Positions 26,913-34,944 of a stretch of 64,000 nt of DNA are shown here, piece by piece. The stretch is from Vallitalea guaymasensis. GTDB lineage: Bacteria > Bacillota > Clostridia > Lachnospirales > Vallitaleaceae. The notes under the pieces are model-generated. The model was not told the DNA's origin. It did no database searches and saw nothing but the letters and a program-made list of their open reading frames with translations. Both the position numbers and the translations under genes were made by a program. The stretch's first letter is position 1. Every line of letters begins with the position of its first letter. The DNA lies in NCBI RefSeq assembly GCF_018141425.1, contig NZ_CP058561.1:4960001-5024000 (forward strand). The letters run 5' to 3'.

Positions 26913-27566
26913 ATGAAAAGACATATATTCAAAGCACATATAAAAAAAGGTATGGAAAAACCTGTTATTGAATTCATTAGGGATAGGGAAACTTTTTTGA
27001 ACCAAATGATAAGAGAACAAAAAATAATGACTATCAGTATATTTAGATTTCATCAGACCTTATTTCTATATTATGAATCCATAGAAGATAACTACATAAA
27101 ACCCAAAGACCTCATTGGTGAAACAGTAGAATCCTTTTTAGAAATTTTACCGGGGGTAATGGGACAAGAAAGATATTGGGTGCCTATGGCTGATATCTTC
27201 CACTATAATAGTCCTGTGAGTGTTGAACATTGGAGAAGGAAAACTAAGCCAGAAAAGAGTGTTGGGAGAATATTGCAGTTAAAACCTGAGACATTAAGCA
27301 GGTATATATATTATCATTATCAATATCAAGAAGAAAAACCTGGTGATGGTGATAAATATGGGATAATTGGAATATATGAAAATCTACTGTTTTTTTATAC
27401 TGAGTATCCTACATATGAGGAAGCGGCAATTCAAAAGGGGAAATTGAATACAACTCATACACCAAGTAATTGGAGTGAACTTATGGAGGAGCATTTTTTG
27501 AGTTGGGAAGATGTGAGTGAAGAAGAGAGGTATTGGAGATATATTGAAACTATTACTTACTTGTAA
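26913..27566 (+). CDS. Hypothetical protein, possible double RhaM-like (mutarotase) fold
   Basis: A 217-residue soluble protein with no firm family. Two halves look alike. Residues 1-55 (HIFKAHIKKGMEKPVIEFI, then TISIFRFHQTLFLYYE) and about 115-170 (RILQLKPETLSRYIYYHYQ, then YGIIGIYENLLFFYTEY) both follow the helix, strand, LxFxYxE pattern of L-rhamnose mutarotase-like dimeric alpha/beta barrels. The first half also resembles it in length. The ATG at 26913 follows AAGGGG; the GH2 stop lies 17 bases upstream, so it is in that operon. A role in sugar anomer conversion, or as a chaperone or sensor of the GH2 product, is inference only. Confidence 0.55.
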   Translation: MKRHIFKAHIKKGMEKPVIEFIRDRETFLNQMIREQKIMTISIFRFHQTLFLYYESIEDNYIKPKDLIGETVESFLEILPGVMGQERYWVPMADIFHYNSPVSVEHWRRKTKPEKSVGRILQLKPETLSRYIYYHYQYQEEKPGDGDKYGIIGIYENLLFFYTEYPTYEEAAIQKGKLNTTHTPSNWSELMEEHFLSWEDVSEEERYWRYIETITYL

Positions 27567-27679
27567 TTATCTAGCTTATTATTATAAAATGAATAGCAAA
27601 ATATGTATGATGAGAAGTTAAATCTAATATGAAAAATTGCTATGGAGTAACCTAAAACATAGAATTAATATCCGTTTTA

Positions 27680-27688
27680 TGGTATAAT
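27680..27688 (+). promoter_or_regulatory. Extended -10 promoter for the GGDEF gene
   Basis: TGG-TATAAT (27680-27688) fits an extended -10 element about 108 bases ahead of the gene at 27796; the -35 region is weak. Confidence 0.5.
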
Positions 27689-27795
27689 ATCTACATAATA
27701 CGACATAAAGATCATGATGTTTATTCTTAATAGAGCAAAATTATTATGATTCTCTTTAACTTGTTTGTAGACTGATAAATACGGAGGGACAATAC

Positions 27796-29130
27796 TTGAA
27801 TCTAAAAACCAAGAGACAACATTTTTTCTACTCTATAAGTATAGGTGTCACCATAAGCGCAATTATTATGATATTACTTTTTTTAGCTATTGATACTATA
27901 GAAAATAAAGATAATCAAAGGCAGAGGTTAGAAGTTTTAGAAAGATTTCTTAGATATCAATCAAGAGCTGAGGCTACCATTAATGAGAGCATCAATTTAT
28001 TGGAAGGGTATATGACATACATAAAAATCAATCCAGATATTTCTGAAGAAGATTCTAATAAATATCTAGAGGATCTATTATCACAAAAAGAAACACTTAT
28101 AAGAAATATTGGGATTATGGAGGATACTACAATTATATGGAATTATCCCAAAGAAGGTAATGATAAAGTTATAGGTATAGATTTGACTGCAATTCCTAGT
28201 CAGAGGGATGATATACTTAAGGTGAAAGTAACATCAAGACGCTTATTTATTGGACCTGTAAATCTAGTACAAGGAGGAGTAGGGTTCATAGCTCGTTTAC
28301 CAATAATCATTGATGGTGATTATTGGGGACAGACTAGTATTGTTTTGGATGGGGACAAGTATCTTGAATATATGGATACAATTGCAGAAGAATCAAAACT
28401 TAATGTAGCCATATATAATATGGAGGATTTTCCCATGAAGTCATTTCATGGTGACAGCGAAATAATTGACAGAGATGGTTTAGTTCTTAATATTGAAATT
28501 CTTAATAACAAATGGAAAGTGGTTATTGAGCCATTACAAGGATGGCAAAAGAATAAAACAATGATTTGGGCTTTTAGAGGGTTAAGTATATTAATCAGCC
28601 TAATAATTGGTGCCTTTATCCTTATGATCTTCAATACTAGGTACCAGTTGAACTATCAAGCCATGAATGATCAGTTAACGGGATTGAACAATAGATATTT
28701 TCTGGAGTACTATTATCAAACTATATTAAAAAAAGCAGAAGCGAATAATGAATTTATTGGTCTGTTTTTGATTGATATTAATCATTTCAAAGCCATAAAT
28801 GATAATTATGGTCATAAGGTTGGCGATTTAGTCTTGATTGAATTCGCAAAGAGAATCCAAGCTATTGGAATTAATAAGAAAAGAGGATTTAGAATAGGTG
28901 GGGATGAATTCCTTATCTTAGTTTCCAATATAGATAAATTACAAGATTTAGAATATGCTTTTAGAATAATTAGGGCAGAGACATTATTCAGGTTCAAACA
29001 TCAAGATATTGATATTGAGGTTGTACCTAGTATTGGGCTTGCTACTTATCCAATAGATGGTGAAACTCTGGAAAGAATCATGAATGTTGCAGATTCCAGG
29101 ATGTATGAAGAAAAAAGGTTAACAAAATAA
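27796..29130 (+). CDS. CHASE-domain diguanylate cyclase (GGDEF)
   Basis: A 444-residue membrane enzyme. There is a TM helix at about 12-33 and an extracellular CHASE-type sensor (about 35-255; TAIPSQRDDILKVKVTSRR, GGVGFIARLPIII). A second TM helix at about 258-280 is followed by a GGDEF domain (about 285-444) with an intact GGDEF signature at 368-372 and FLIDINHFKAINDNYGHKVGD. It should make cyclic di-GMP from two GTP. The inhibitory RxxD I-site five residues before GGDEF is absent (KKRGFRI there), so product feedback is unlikely. The start is TTG at 27796 with GGAGGG seven bases upstream. It sits just before the YesN/YesM pair but is separated from it by a hairpin. Confidence 0.92.
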   Translation: MNLKTKRQHFFYSISIGVTISAIIMILLFLAIDTIENKDNQRQRLEVLERFLRYQSRAEATINESINLLEGYMTYIKINPDISEEDSNKYLEDLLSQKETLIRNIGIMEDTTIIWNYPKEGNDKVIGIDLTAIPSQRDDILKVKVTSRRLFIGPVNLVQGGVGFIARLPIIIDGDYWGQTSIVLDGDKYLEYMDTIAEESKLNVAIYNMEDFPMKSFHGDSEIIDRDGLVLNIEILNNKWKVVIEPLQGWQKNKTMIWAFRGLSILISLIIGAFILMIFNTRYQLNYQAMNDQLTGLNNRYFLEYYYQTILKKAEANNEFIGLFLIDINHFKAINDNYGHKVGDLVLIEFAKRIQAIGINKKRGFRIGGDEFLILVSNIDKLQDLEYAFRIIRAETLFRFKHQDIDIEVVPSIGLATYPIDGETLERIMNVADSRMYEEKRLTK

Positions 29131-29169
29131 TGTGATATGAGTAATATCAGATTTATATATTTGGTAATG

Positions 29170-29205
29170 AGACTACTGAAAAGATTAAACTTGCCAGTAG
29201 TCTTA
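29170..29205 (+). terminator. Candidate terminator after the GGDEF gene
   Basis: agactactg (29170-29178) pairs with cagtagtct (29195-29203); the following cttactta is only moderately T-rich. Confidence 0.55.
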
Positions 29206-29240
29206 CTTATTAGACCATTAATGTAAAAGGGCGGGATTGT

Positions 29241-30851
29241 ATGAACTACAAGCTTATTATTGTAGATGATGAAAAAGTAATTAGAGATGGAATGGCTAAT
29301 TTGGTAGATTGGAATTCCATGGGTTTTACAGTAGTCAGAGCTTATTCTGATGGCAAAGATGTCATAAAGTATATAGAAAACAATCAACAAGTTGATATAA
29401 TATTGGCAGATATCAAAATGACTTTTGTGTCTGGATTGGAGTTGGCAAAATATATACATGATAATAAATGTAATGCTAAAATAGTATTGATTAGCGGTTT
29501 CAAAGAATTCGAGTACGCTAAAAAAGCAATCGACTACGGAGTATTGCATTATTTAACAAAACCAATGTCATTAGAAGAAATAGCTAAGACATTTTCAACT
29601 ATCAAAAATGAGTTAGATAAAGAATTTGAAAAGTTAAATAATATAGAAGAGGAAGTAAGCAGATTCGAGGAAGTGAGACCTTTATTGATTCAACAATTTT
29701 TCACGGATCTAGTATTGGGAGGGTTGATAGAACGTAACTTAATTATGGATAGACTACAGTTAATTAAACTGGACATTGATCCAGATACAACTTATTGTTG
29801 TACAATTGATGTACTTATAAAAAAGAATACTATAGGAAAATGGAAATACGATAAGAATCAATTCTTTGCTGCCATAAGTAATTTTATTCAAGGAGAACAT
29901 AATCATATTCAATTCTATACAATCTATAATCAAGAAGAGATAATCAAGATAATAGGATTATCCTCATATTATGATGACACCCAGAAATTTCAAGAAAGTG
30001 TAACCATTCATCTTAAAAGTATTATGAAAACCATTAATTCTATGCTTAGTGTTGATATGGATATTGACATAAGTGGAGTATACAAAACAATCTTAGATAT
30101 CACTAAGCATGATAGATTGGTGAAAAAAACACATTCTTACGATAATAGAAATAATGGTCTGCCAATAGGACATAGTGATTACCTAAAACTTATGGAACAG
30201 CAAAAGTTGATGATGTCTTATGTGAATATAGGTAATTTTGAATATGTAAGTAACATAATGGATAGCGTTATGAAAGAATTAGAGGATATTGATATTACAT
30301 ATGTGAAAAATTTCATAACAGATCTATTTTCCAGGTTTTTCTTCAATCTCCATGAGTTAGGCATTGACCTATATTCTATAAATAACGGTCAAGTTGACTA
30401 TCACAAAATAATGTCCATGAAAAGTATGATGGAGATAAAATCATGGTGTAAACAAGTTCTAAGAGATATTATGGATATAGTCTCTAAGTATCAGCAATCA
30501 TCACAAGCCCAGATAATTCAACAAGCCAAAGAATATATAAATAATAATTATAATCTAGATATTTCATTAGAACAAGTAGCGGATAAAGTATTTCTGAGCT
30601 CTGCTTATTTCAGTAGATTATTTAAAAAGATTGAAGGAGAAAGTTTCACAGACTATCTAATAAAAATTAGAATTGAAAAAGCAATGGAACTAATCAAAAA
30701 TCCTCATTTTAAGACATATGAAATATGTGAAAAAGTAGGATATAAGAATAGCAGGTATTTTTCAAAATTATTCAAAAGAAATACAGGACTTACTCCATCA
30801 GAGTACAGAAAAAAGCTTATAAAGGTAAGTGGGGAAGAGGATGAAGAATAA
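29241..30851 (+). CDS. yesN: YesN-type response regulator with AraC output domain
   Basis: A 536-residue response regulator. The receiver (1-120) has Asp57 (DIILADIKM) and Lys107 (HYLTKPM). A long linker of about 300 residues follows. The C-terminal AraC domain (about 435-530) has NLDISLEQVADKVFLSSAYF and TYEICEKVGYKNSRYFSKLF. Partner of the YesM kinase whose gene overlaps its end by 11 bases. Such pairs control sugar importer operons of the LplB type, and one begins 383 bases downstream of the kinase gene; two helically phased direct repeats there are candidate sites. Confidence 0.94.
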   Translation: MNYKLIIVDDEKVIRDGMANLVDWNSMGFTVVRAYSDGKDVIKYIENNQQVDIILADIKMTFVSGLELAKYIHDNKCNAKIVLISGFKEFEYAKKAIDYGVLHYLTKPMSLEEIAKTFSTIKNELDKEFEKLNNIEEEVSRFEEVRPLLIQQFFTDLVLGGLIERNLIMDRLQLIKLDIDPDTTYCCTIDVLIKKNTIGKWKYDKNQFFAAISNFIQGEHNHIQFYTIYNQEEIIKIIGLSSYYDDTQKFQESVTIHLKSIMKTINSMLSVDMDIDISGVYKTILDITKHDRLVKKTHSYDNRNNGLPIGHSDYLKLMEQQKLMMSYVNIGNFEYVSNIMDSVMKELEDIDITYVKNFITDLFSRFFFNLHELGIDLYSINNGQVDYHKIMSMKSMMEIKSWCKQVLRDIMDIVSKYQQSSQAQIIQQAKEYINNNYNLDISLEQVADKVFLSSAYFSRLFKKIEGESFTDYLIKIRIEKAMELIKNPHFKTYEICEKVGYKNSRYFSKLFKRNTGLTPSEYRKKLIKVSGEEDEE

Positions 30852-32625
30852 AAGATTTTGGCATTACATCAGAAGTTATAGATTTAACAGCTTATTTTTT
30901 AAGAATCTTATTATTATTTTGATCATAATATTATCACCTCTTAGTGCTTTGGATTTAATACTTTATAAACATTTTGATAATGGAGTGCAAAAGGAAATAA
31001 AGGAAGCCAGTAATAATGAGCTATACAGGATATCTAATATTTTCAACAACATGTTCAATGAAATGTACCAGATATCAACCAAGATATTGGTGGATGATGA
31101 TGTTATAACATTTTTCTATTCTGGAAGAGATCAATTGAATAATTTTGTGGCGTTAAATAATTCAATATTTAATACCATTAACAAAGTAAATAACTATGTC
31201 TATATGGATAATATATATTTATATGCTGAAAAAAATGAATATGTTATTTCACCTTATGGTGGACGAATGATTGAGTTATTTGCAGATAATCAATGGTGTG
31301 CAGAATATGAAAAAAATAAGGAAATCAAAAATCTTTGGGGAATGTCAAGGCAAAATGGGATGGAAGATTCTTATGCTAACTATTTGACAATATTCAAAAA
31401 TGTATATTTGGATTATCCAGATTGTTCTGGAACCATTGCATATAATATCAATATTGAACGATTAATGGAAATAACTAATGGAACTATTAATCAAACAATT
31501 ATTCTAACTGATAAAAGTGGTAGAATCCTATTCAATAACAACAATATGGACTCAGCTAATAAAAATATTAATGTTCTACCAACTTTTGACGACCTTAAAC
31601 TTGAGGATAACGATAGGTATTCTTTAACAAAGGGCAAGGATAAAATGATAGTTTTAGTAGATCATTCTCCATATAACGATTTTGAATATATTCTAGCAAT
31701 ACCACTGAAACATTACCAAGACAAAATCGATAATTTCAGAAACTTGATTATCATGGTAATTGTATTGACTTTTGTATTTGCAATAATAATATCTTTTATT
31801 ATCTCTATCAATGTTTTTGAACCAGTAAAAGTAATCTTATCTGTTATTGAAGATTCGGATGAGTACATTGATGATATAACAGTTGATGATACATCAAAAT
31901 TAAATGAAATAAAGTATATTGTACAGAATATAAAAGGATATATTGATAATAATCAAAAACTGGGAAAAGAGTTGAAACGAAGATTACTTCTATTAAGAAA
32001 AACACAGATGGTTGCACTTCAATCCCAGATTAATCCTCATTTTTTACATAATACCTTAGAGACAATAAAATGGAAAGCTATAGGATTGACTAAAAGTGAT
32101 AATGAGGTTTCTATGATGATTACATATTTATCAAGACTAATGAGAATCAGTATAGAAACAAATGATATTCTAACCAGTATCGCTGAAGAGGTTGAACATG
32201 CAAGACTATATTTAGAGATTCAGCAAATTAGATATGAAGATAAACTGGATATACATTGGGATATCAATGAGGAAATAATGAAGTATAAAATAGTGAAAAT
32301 CACGCTTCAACCATTGATTGAGAATGCAATTTATCATGGTATAAAACCAAAAGAAGGCAAAGGGAAAATTATTATAAGGGGATACAAAATCAAAGACCAG
32401 ATTATAATAGAACTTATTGATGATGGTGTTGGAATGAATCCTAGTATTCAACAAAAGATTAATAGATATAAGCCTTCAGATGATTTCATTGAAGATACTC
32501 ATATAGGAGTAATCAATGTAAATAGAAGAATTAAATTAATATTTGGAGATGATTACGGTATTACTGTAAAATCCACCAAGAATGTAGGTACTTCATTACA
32601 TATTAAATTACCTGCACAGTTATAA
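30841..32625 (+). CDS. yesM: YesM-type sensor histidine kinase
   Basis: A 594-residue kinase. TM helices at about 21-43 and 300-325 flank a dCache-like extracellular sensor. A HAMP domain follows, then the His_kinase family signature LQSQINPHFLHNTLETIKW with His400 as phospho-site. The HATPase has LQPLIENAIYHGIKP and IDDGVGMN. The ATG at 30841 gives the usual short basic start MKNKRFW; an in-frame GTG at 30829 is the alternative. It overlaps yesN by 11 bases. It probably senses an extracellular oligosaccharide or a loaded LplA lipoprotein and phosphorylates YesN. Confidence 0.93.
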   Translation: MKNKRFWHYIRSYRFNSLFFKNLIIILIIILSPLSALDLILYKHFDNGVQKEIKEASNNELYRISNIFNNMFNEMYQISTKILVDDDVITFFYSGRDQLNNFVALNNSIFNTINKVNNYVYMDNIYLYAEKNEYVISPYGGRMIELFADNQWCAEYEKNKEIKNLWGMSRQNGMEDSYANYLTIFKNVYLDYPDCSGTIAYNINIERLMEITNGTINQTIILTDKSGRILFNNNNMDSANKNINVLPTFDDLKLEDNDRYSLTKGKDKMIVLVDHSPYNDFEYILAIPLKHYQDKIDNFRNLIIMVIVLTFVFAIIISFIISINVFEPVKVILSVIEDSDEYIDDITVDDTSKLNEIKYIVQNIKGYIDNNQKLGKELKRRLLLLRKTQMVALQSQINPHFLHNTLETIKWKAIGLTKSDNEVSMMITYLSRLMRISIETNDILTSIAEEVEHARLYLEIQQIRYEDKLDIHWDINEEIMKYKIVKITLQPLIENAIYHGIKPKEGKGKIIIRGYKIKDQIIIELIDDGVGMNPSIQQKINRYKPSDDFIEDTHIGVINVNRRIKLIFGDDYGITVKSTKNVGTSLHIKLPAQL

Positions 32626-32687
32626 GTAGAATGATAGAGATTAATAGGATTCTCCTTGAATTGAAGATATTTTATGAAATAAATATT

Positions 32688-32796
32688 GGGCTGTCTTGCA
32701 ATACATTATTATGGTAATAAGCCTTGCTTATTACTAAATAGAGTCAATCCCATTGTACTCTATAGATAAATTGTATTGAGAGAAAGCCCTTTTTTT
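32688..32796 (+). terminator. Branched (three-way junction) RNA terminator after yesM
   Basis: An 18-position outer helix (32688-32705 with 32772-32789; 15 Watson-Crick pairs, one G-U and two G-A mismatches) encloses two hairpins. The first is a perfect 9-bp stem (gtaataagc, 32714-32722, with gcttattac, 32726-32734). The second is tagagtcaat (32739-32748) with attgtactcta (32752-32762), with one extra base. Seven T residues follow at 32790. It works as a terminator on paper but is much more elaborate than the others in the window. Confidence 0.7.
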
Positions 32797-32843
32797 ATTA
32801 GATCCAGTTGAACATTATCAAGTGGTTGAATCAAATATATTAT

Positions 32844-32876
32844 AAAGTCATTATATATGATATGAAAGTCATTATA
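32844..32876 (+). promoter_or_regulatory. Two direct repeats 21 bp apart, candidate YesN site
   Basis: aaagtcattata occurs at 32844-32855 and again at 32865-32876, exactly two helical turns apart, about 130 bases ahead of the second lplB gene. AraC-type output domains bind such phased direct repeats. The rest of 32797-33007 contains no gene that I can support. Confidence 0.5.
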
Positions 32877-33007
32877 AGTGCACAGCATAGTCAGGTAGGT
32901 ATTTTAGGTATACTAAAAATCATTACAGTGTTATTGGTTTTACATATGGAATCAGTATAATAATAAGAGTAATTTAACTAAATCAGGCAGCGAAAGTGGT
33001 GTTATTA

Positions 33008-33919
33008 ATGTTTAAGAAAAATAAGTTTAAAAGCCAAGTCGAATTTTTTAGTATGACCTTACCGGTGATTATTCATATCTTCATATTCTGTTATATACCT
33101 ATGGTTGGGATAATAATAGCATTCAAAGATTTTAGATATGATAAAGGTATTTTTGGAAGTGAGTGGATTGGATTTGAGAATTTCAAGTTCTTCTTTTCAT
33201 CTCAGGATGCGTGGAGAGTAACCAGAAATACTGTTCTAATGAATATAATATTCATAATAACTAATTTGATTGTTTGTGTAGTTGTAGCCATATTAATGTA
33301 TCAGTTGACCAATCGGGTGTTTGTTAAATTCTATCAGACAACTATGATTTTACCACATTTCTTATCTTTTGTAGTTGTTGGTTTCATGACATATGCTTTA
33401 CTGAATCCAGTTCATGGAGTACTTAATCAAATGTTGATTTCTATGGGTTTTGAACCAGTAAATGTATATACATCTCCAAAGTATTGGCCTTTTATATTAC
33501 CTCTGATAAATATTTGGAAAACCGTTGGAATGGGAAGTGTCATCTACTATGCAGCGCTAATGGGAATCAACAAAGAATATTTGGAAGCAGCAGCTATTGA
33601 TGGTGCTAATAAATGGCAGGTCACCACTAAGATAATTATTCCATTTCTAGTACCTGTAATGACGATTTTGACTATATTGGCAATAGGAAACATATTCCGT
33701 GCTGATTTTGGAATGTTCTATCAGATTACAAGAAATTCATCACTCCTATATGAAACAACAGATGTAATAGATACATATATTTTCAGGGCATTGAGAAAAT
33801 TTGGTGACATTGGTATGTCATCTGCAGTTGGTTTATATCAATCCTTTGTAGGATTCATTCTTGTAATTGTAGCAAATACCATAGTTAAAAAAATTGATAA
33901 AGATAGTGCCATGTTCTAG
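33008..33919 (+). CDS. lplB: Sugar ABC transporter permease, LplB family (second copy)
   Basis: A 303-residue permease closely related to the one at 19218 (shared FFFSSQDAWRVTRNTV, RVFVKFYQT, FVVVGFM). Six helices are predicted, and the EAA loop EYLEAAAIDGANKWQVTTK is intact. The ATG at 33008 is preferred because an upstream in-frame GTG pair at 32996 falls where a GTGGTG ribosome site would lie. The product forms the channel with the CarB copy downstream. First gene of an operon that runs through the lipoprotein and two beta-helix proteins to the terminator at 41176. Confidence 0.92.
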   Translation: MFKKNKFKSQVEFFSMTLPVIIHIFIFCYIPMVGIIIAFKDFRYDKGIFGSEWIGFENFKFFFSSQDAWRVTRNTVLMNIIFIITNLIVCVVVAILMYQLTNRVFVKFYQTTMILPHFLSFVVVGFMTYALLNPVHGVLNQMLISMGFEPVNVYTSPKYWPFILPLINIWKTVGMGSVIYYAALMGINKEYLEAAAIDGANKWQVTTKIIIPFLVPVMTILTILAIGNIFRADFGMFYQITRNSSLLYETTDVIDTYIFRALRKFGDIGMSSAVGLYQSFVGFILVIVANTIVKKIDKDSAMF

Positions 33920-33971
33920 ATGGAAGACTATACGATAATAAAACCCTTAATTAATGAAAGGAGCATAAGAA

Positions 33972-34865
33972 ATGATTCAATCAAAAAATGGACAAGTGGT
34001 TCAAAAAATAATTACTCATGCTGTATTAATAATTATCAGTGCTACTTGTTTATTACCATTCATCTTGCTTATATCTGTTTCATTATCTTCAGAACAAGAT
34101 ATCTTGAATTATGGATATAGATTGATACCTCATAAAATAGATTTTACAGCCTATAAATACGTTTTTGAAAATTCAAAAGAACTTATAAGGTCGTATGAGG
34201 TTTCCATTTTCATAACAGTTGTAGCTACTGTTATCAGTGTGTTTTTAAAATTACTTGCGGCATATCCACTATCTCAAAAAGCATTCAAGTGTAGAAAAGT
34301 AATCATGTTCTTTATTTTCTTTACTATGCTATTCAATGGTGGTCTAGTTCCATCATATATTCTGATAAGCCAATATCTAAACCTAGATAATACTATATGG
34401 GTTATGATTATACCTCAATTAGTGTCTGCATGGGACATTATAATAATGAGGACATTCTTACAAAGAATACCAGTTTCCTTATTTGAAGCTGCAAAAATTG
34501 ATGGAGCTAATCAGTACAAGATATTTATTAGGATTGTTATACCATTATCTAAGCCAATAATAGCAACTATAGCATTGTTCACATGTTTGGCTAAATGGAA
34601 TGATTGGTTTACTGCATTATTATACATAAGAGATTCACAATTGTACCCTCTTCAATACCTTTTACAAAGAATATTAATGGATTTACAATTCTTGATTGAT
34701 CATGCTCAGAATGCACCAGCAGGTATGGCAGATTCATTAAAGATACCAGGGGAAAGTATGAGAATGGCAATGTGTATCTTGGCGGCAGGTCCTATGGTCT
34801 TCATTTTTCCTTTCTTCCAGAAATATTTTGTTAAAGGAATTACCATTGGTTCTGTTAAAGGATAG
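33972..34865 (+). CDS. Sugar ABC transporter permease, CarB/YtcP family (second copy)
   Basis: A 297-residue permease with six helices, LSSEQDILNYGYRLIPHKID, MLFNGGLVPSYIL, the coupling loop VSLFEAAKIDGANQYKIFIR and the family end FPFFQKYFVKGITIGSVKG. GAAAGGAG lies nine bases ahead of the ATG. It pairs with lplB 52 bases upstream. A short open frame at 33920-34120 overlaps it and is a shadow. Confidence 0.93.
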   Translation: MIQSKNGQVVQKIITHAVLIIISATCLLPFILLISVSLSSEQDILNYGYRLIPHKIDFTAYKYVFENSKELIRSYEVSIFITVVATVISVFLKLLAAYPLSQKAFKCRKVIMFFIFFTMLFNGGLVPSYILISQYLNLDNTIWVMIIPQLVSAWDIIIMRTFLQRIPVSLFEAAKIDGANQYKIFIRIVIPLSKPIIATIALFTCLAKWNDWFTALLYIRDSQLYPLQYLLQRILMDLQFLIDHAQNAPAGMADSLKIPGESMRMAMCILAAGPMVFIFPFFQKYFVKGITIGSVKG

Positions 34866-34944
34866 AAAATTTGATATAATAGATATTTCAGCTTATTAGC
34901 TTAAATATAAAATAATTAACATTAAATATAAGGAGGATTTTAAG

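Noticed and set aside
27567-27795. Possible cyclic di-GMP riboswitch before the GGDEF gene
   Set aside because: I could not find the conserved junction motifs or helices of either class; only an extended -10 promoter is seen.
29046-29549. 167-residue antisense open frame over the end of the GGDEF gene and start of yesN
   Set aside because: It overlaps two clear genes, lacks a ribosome site and has no domain-like sequence.
33920-34120. 66-codon plus-strand frame between lplB and carB copies
   Set aside because: It overlaps the carB-type gene in another frame and has no ribosome site or protein-like composition.
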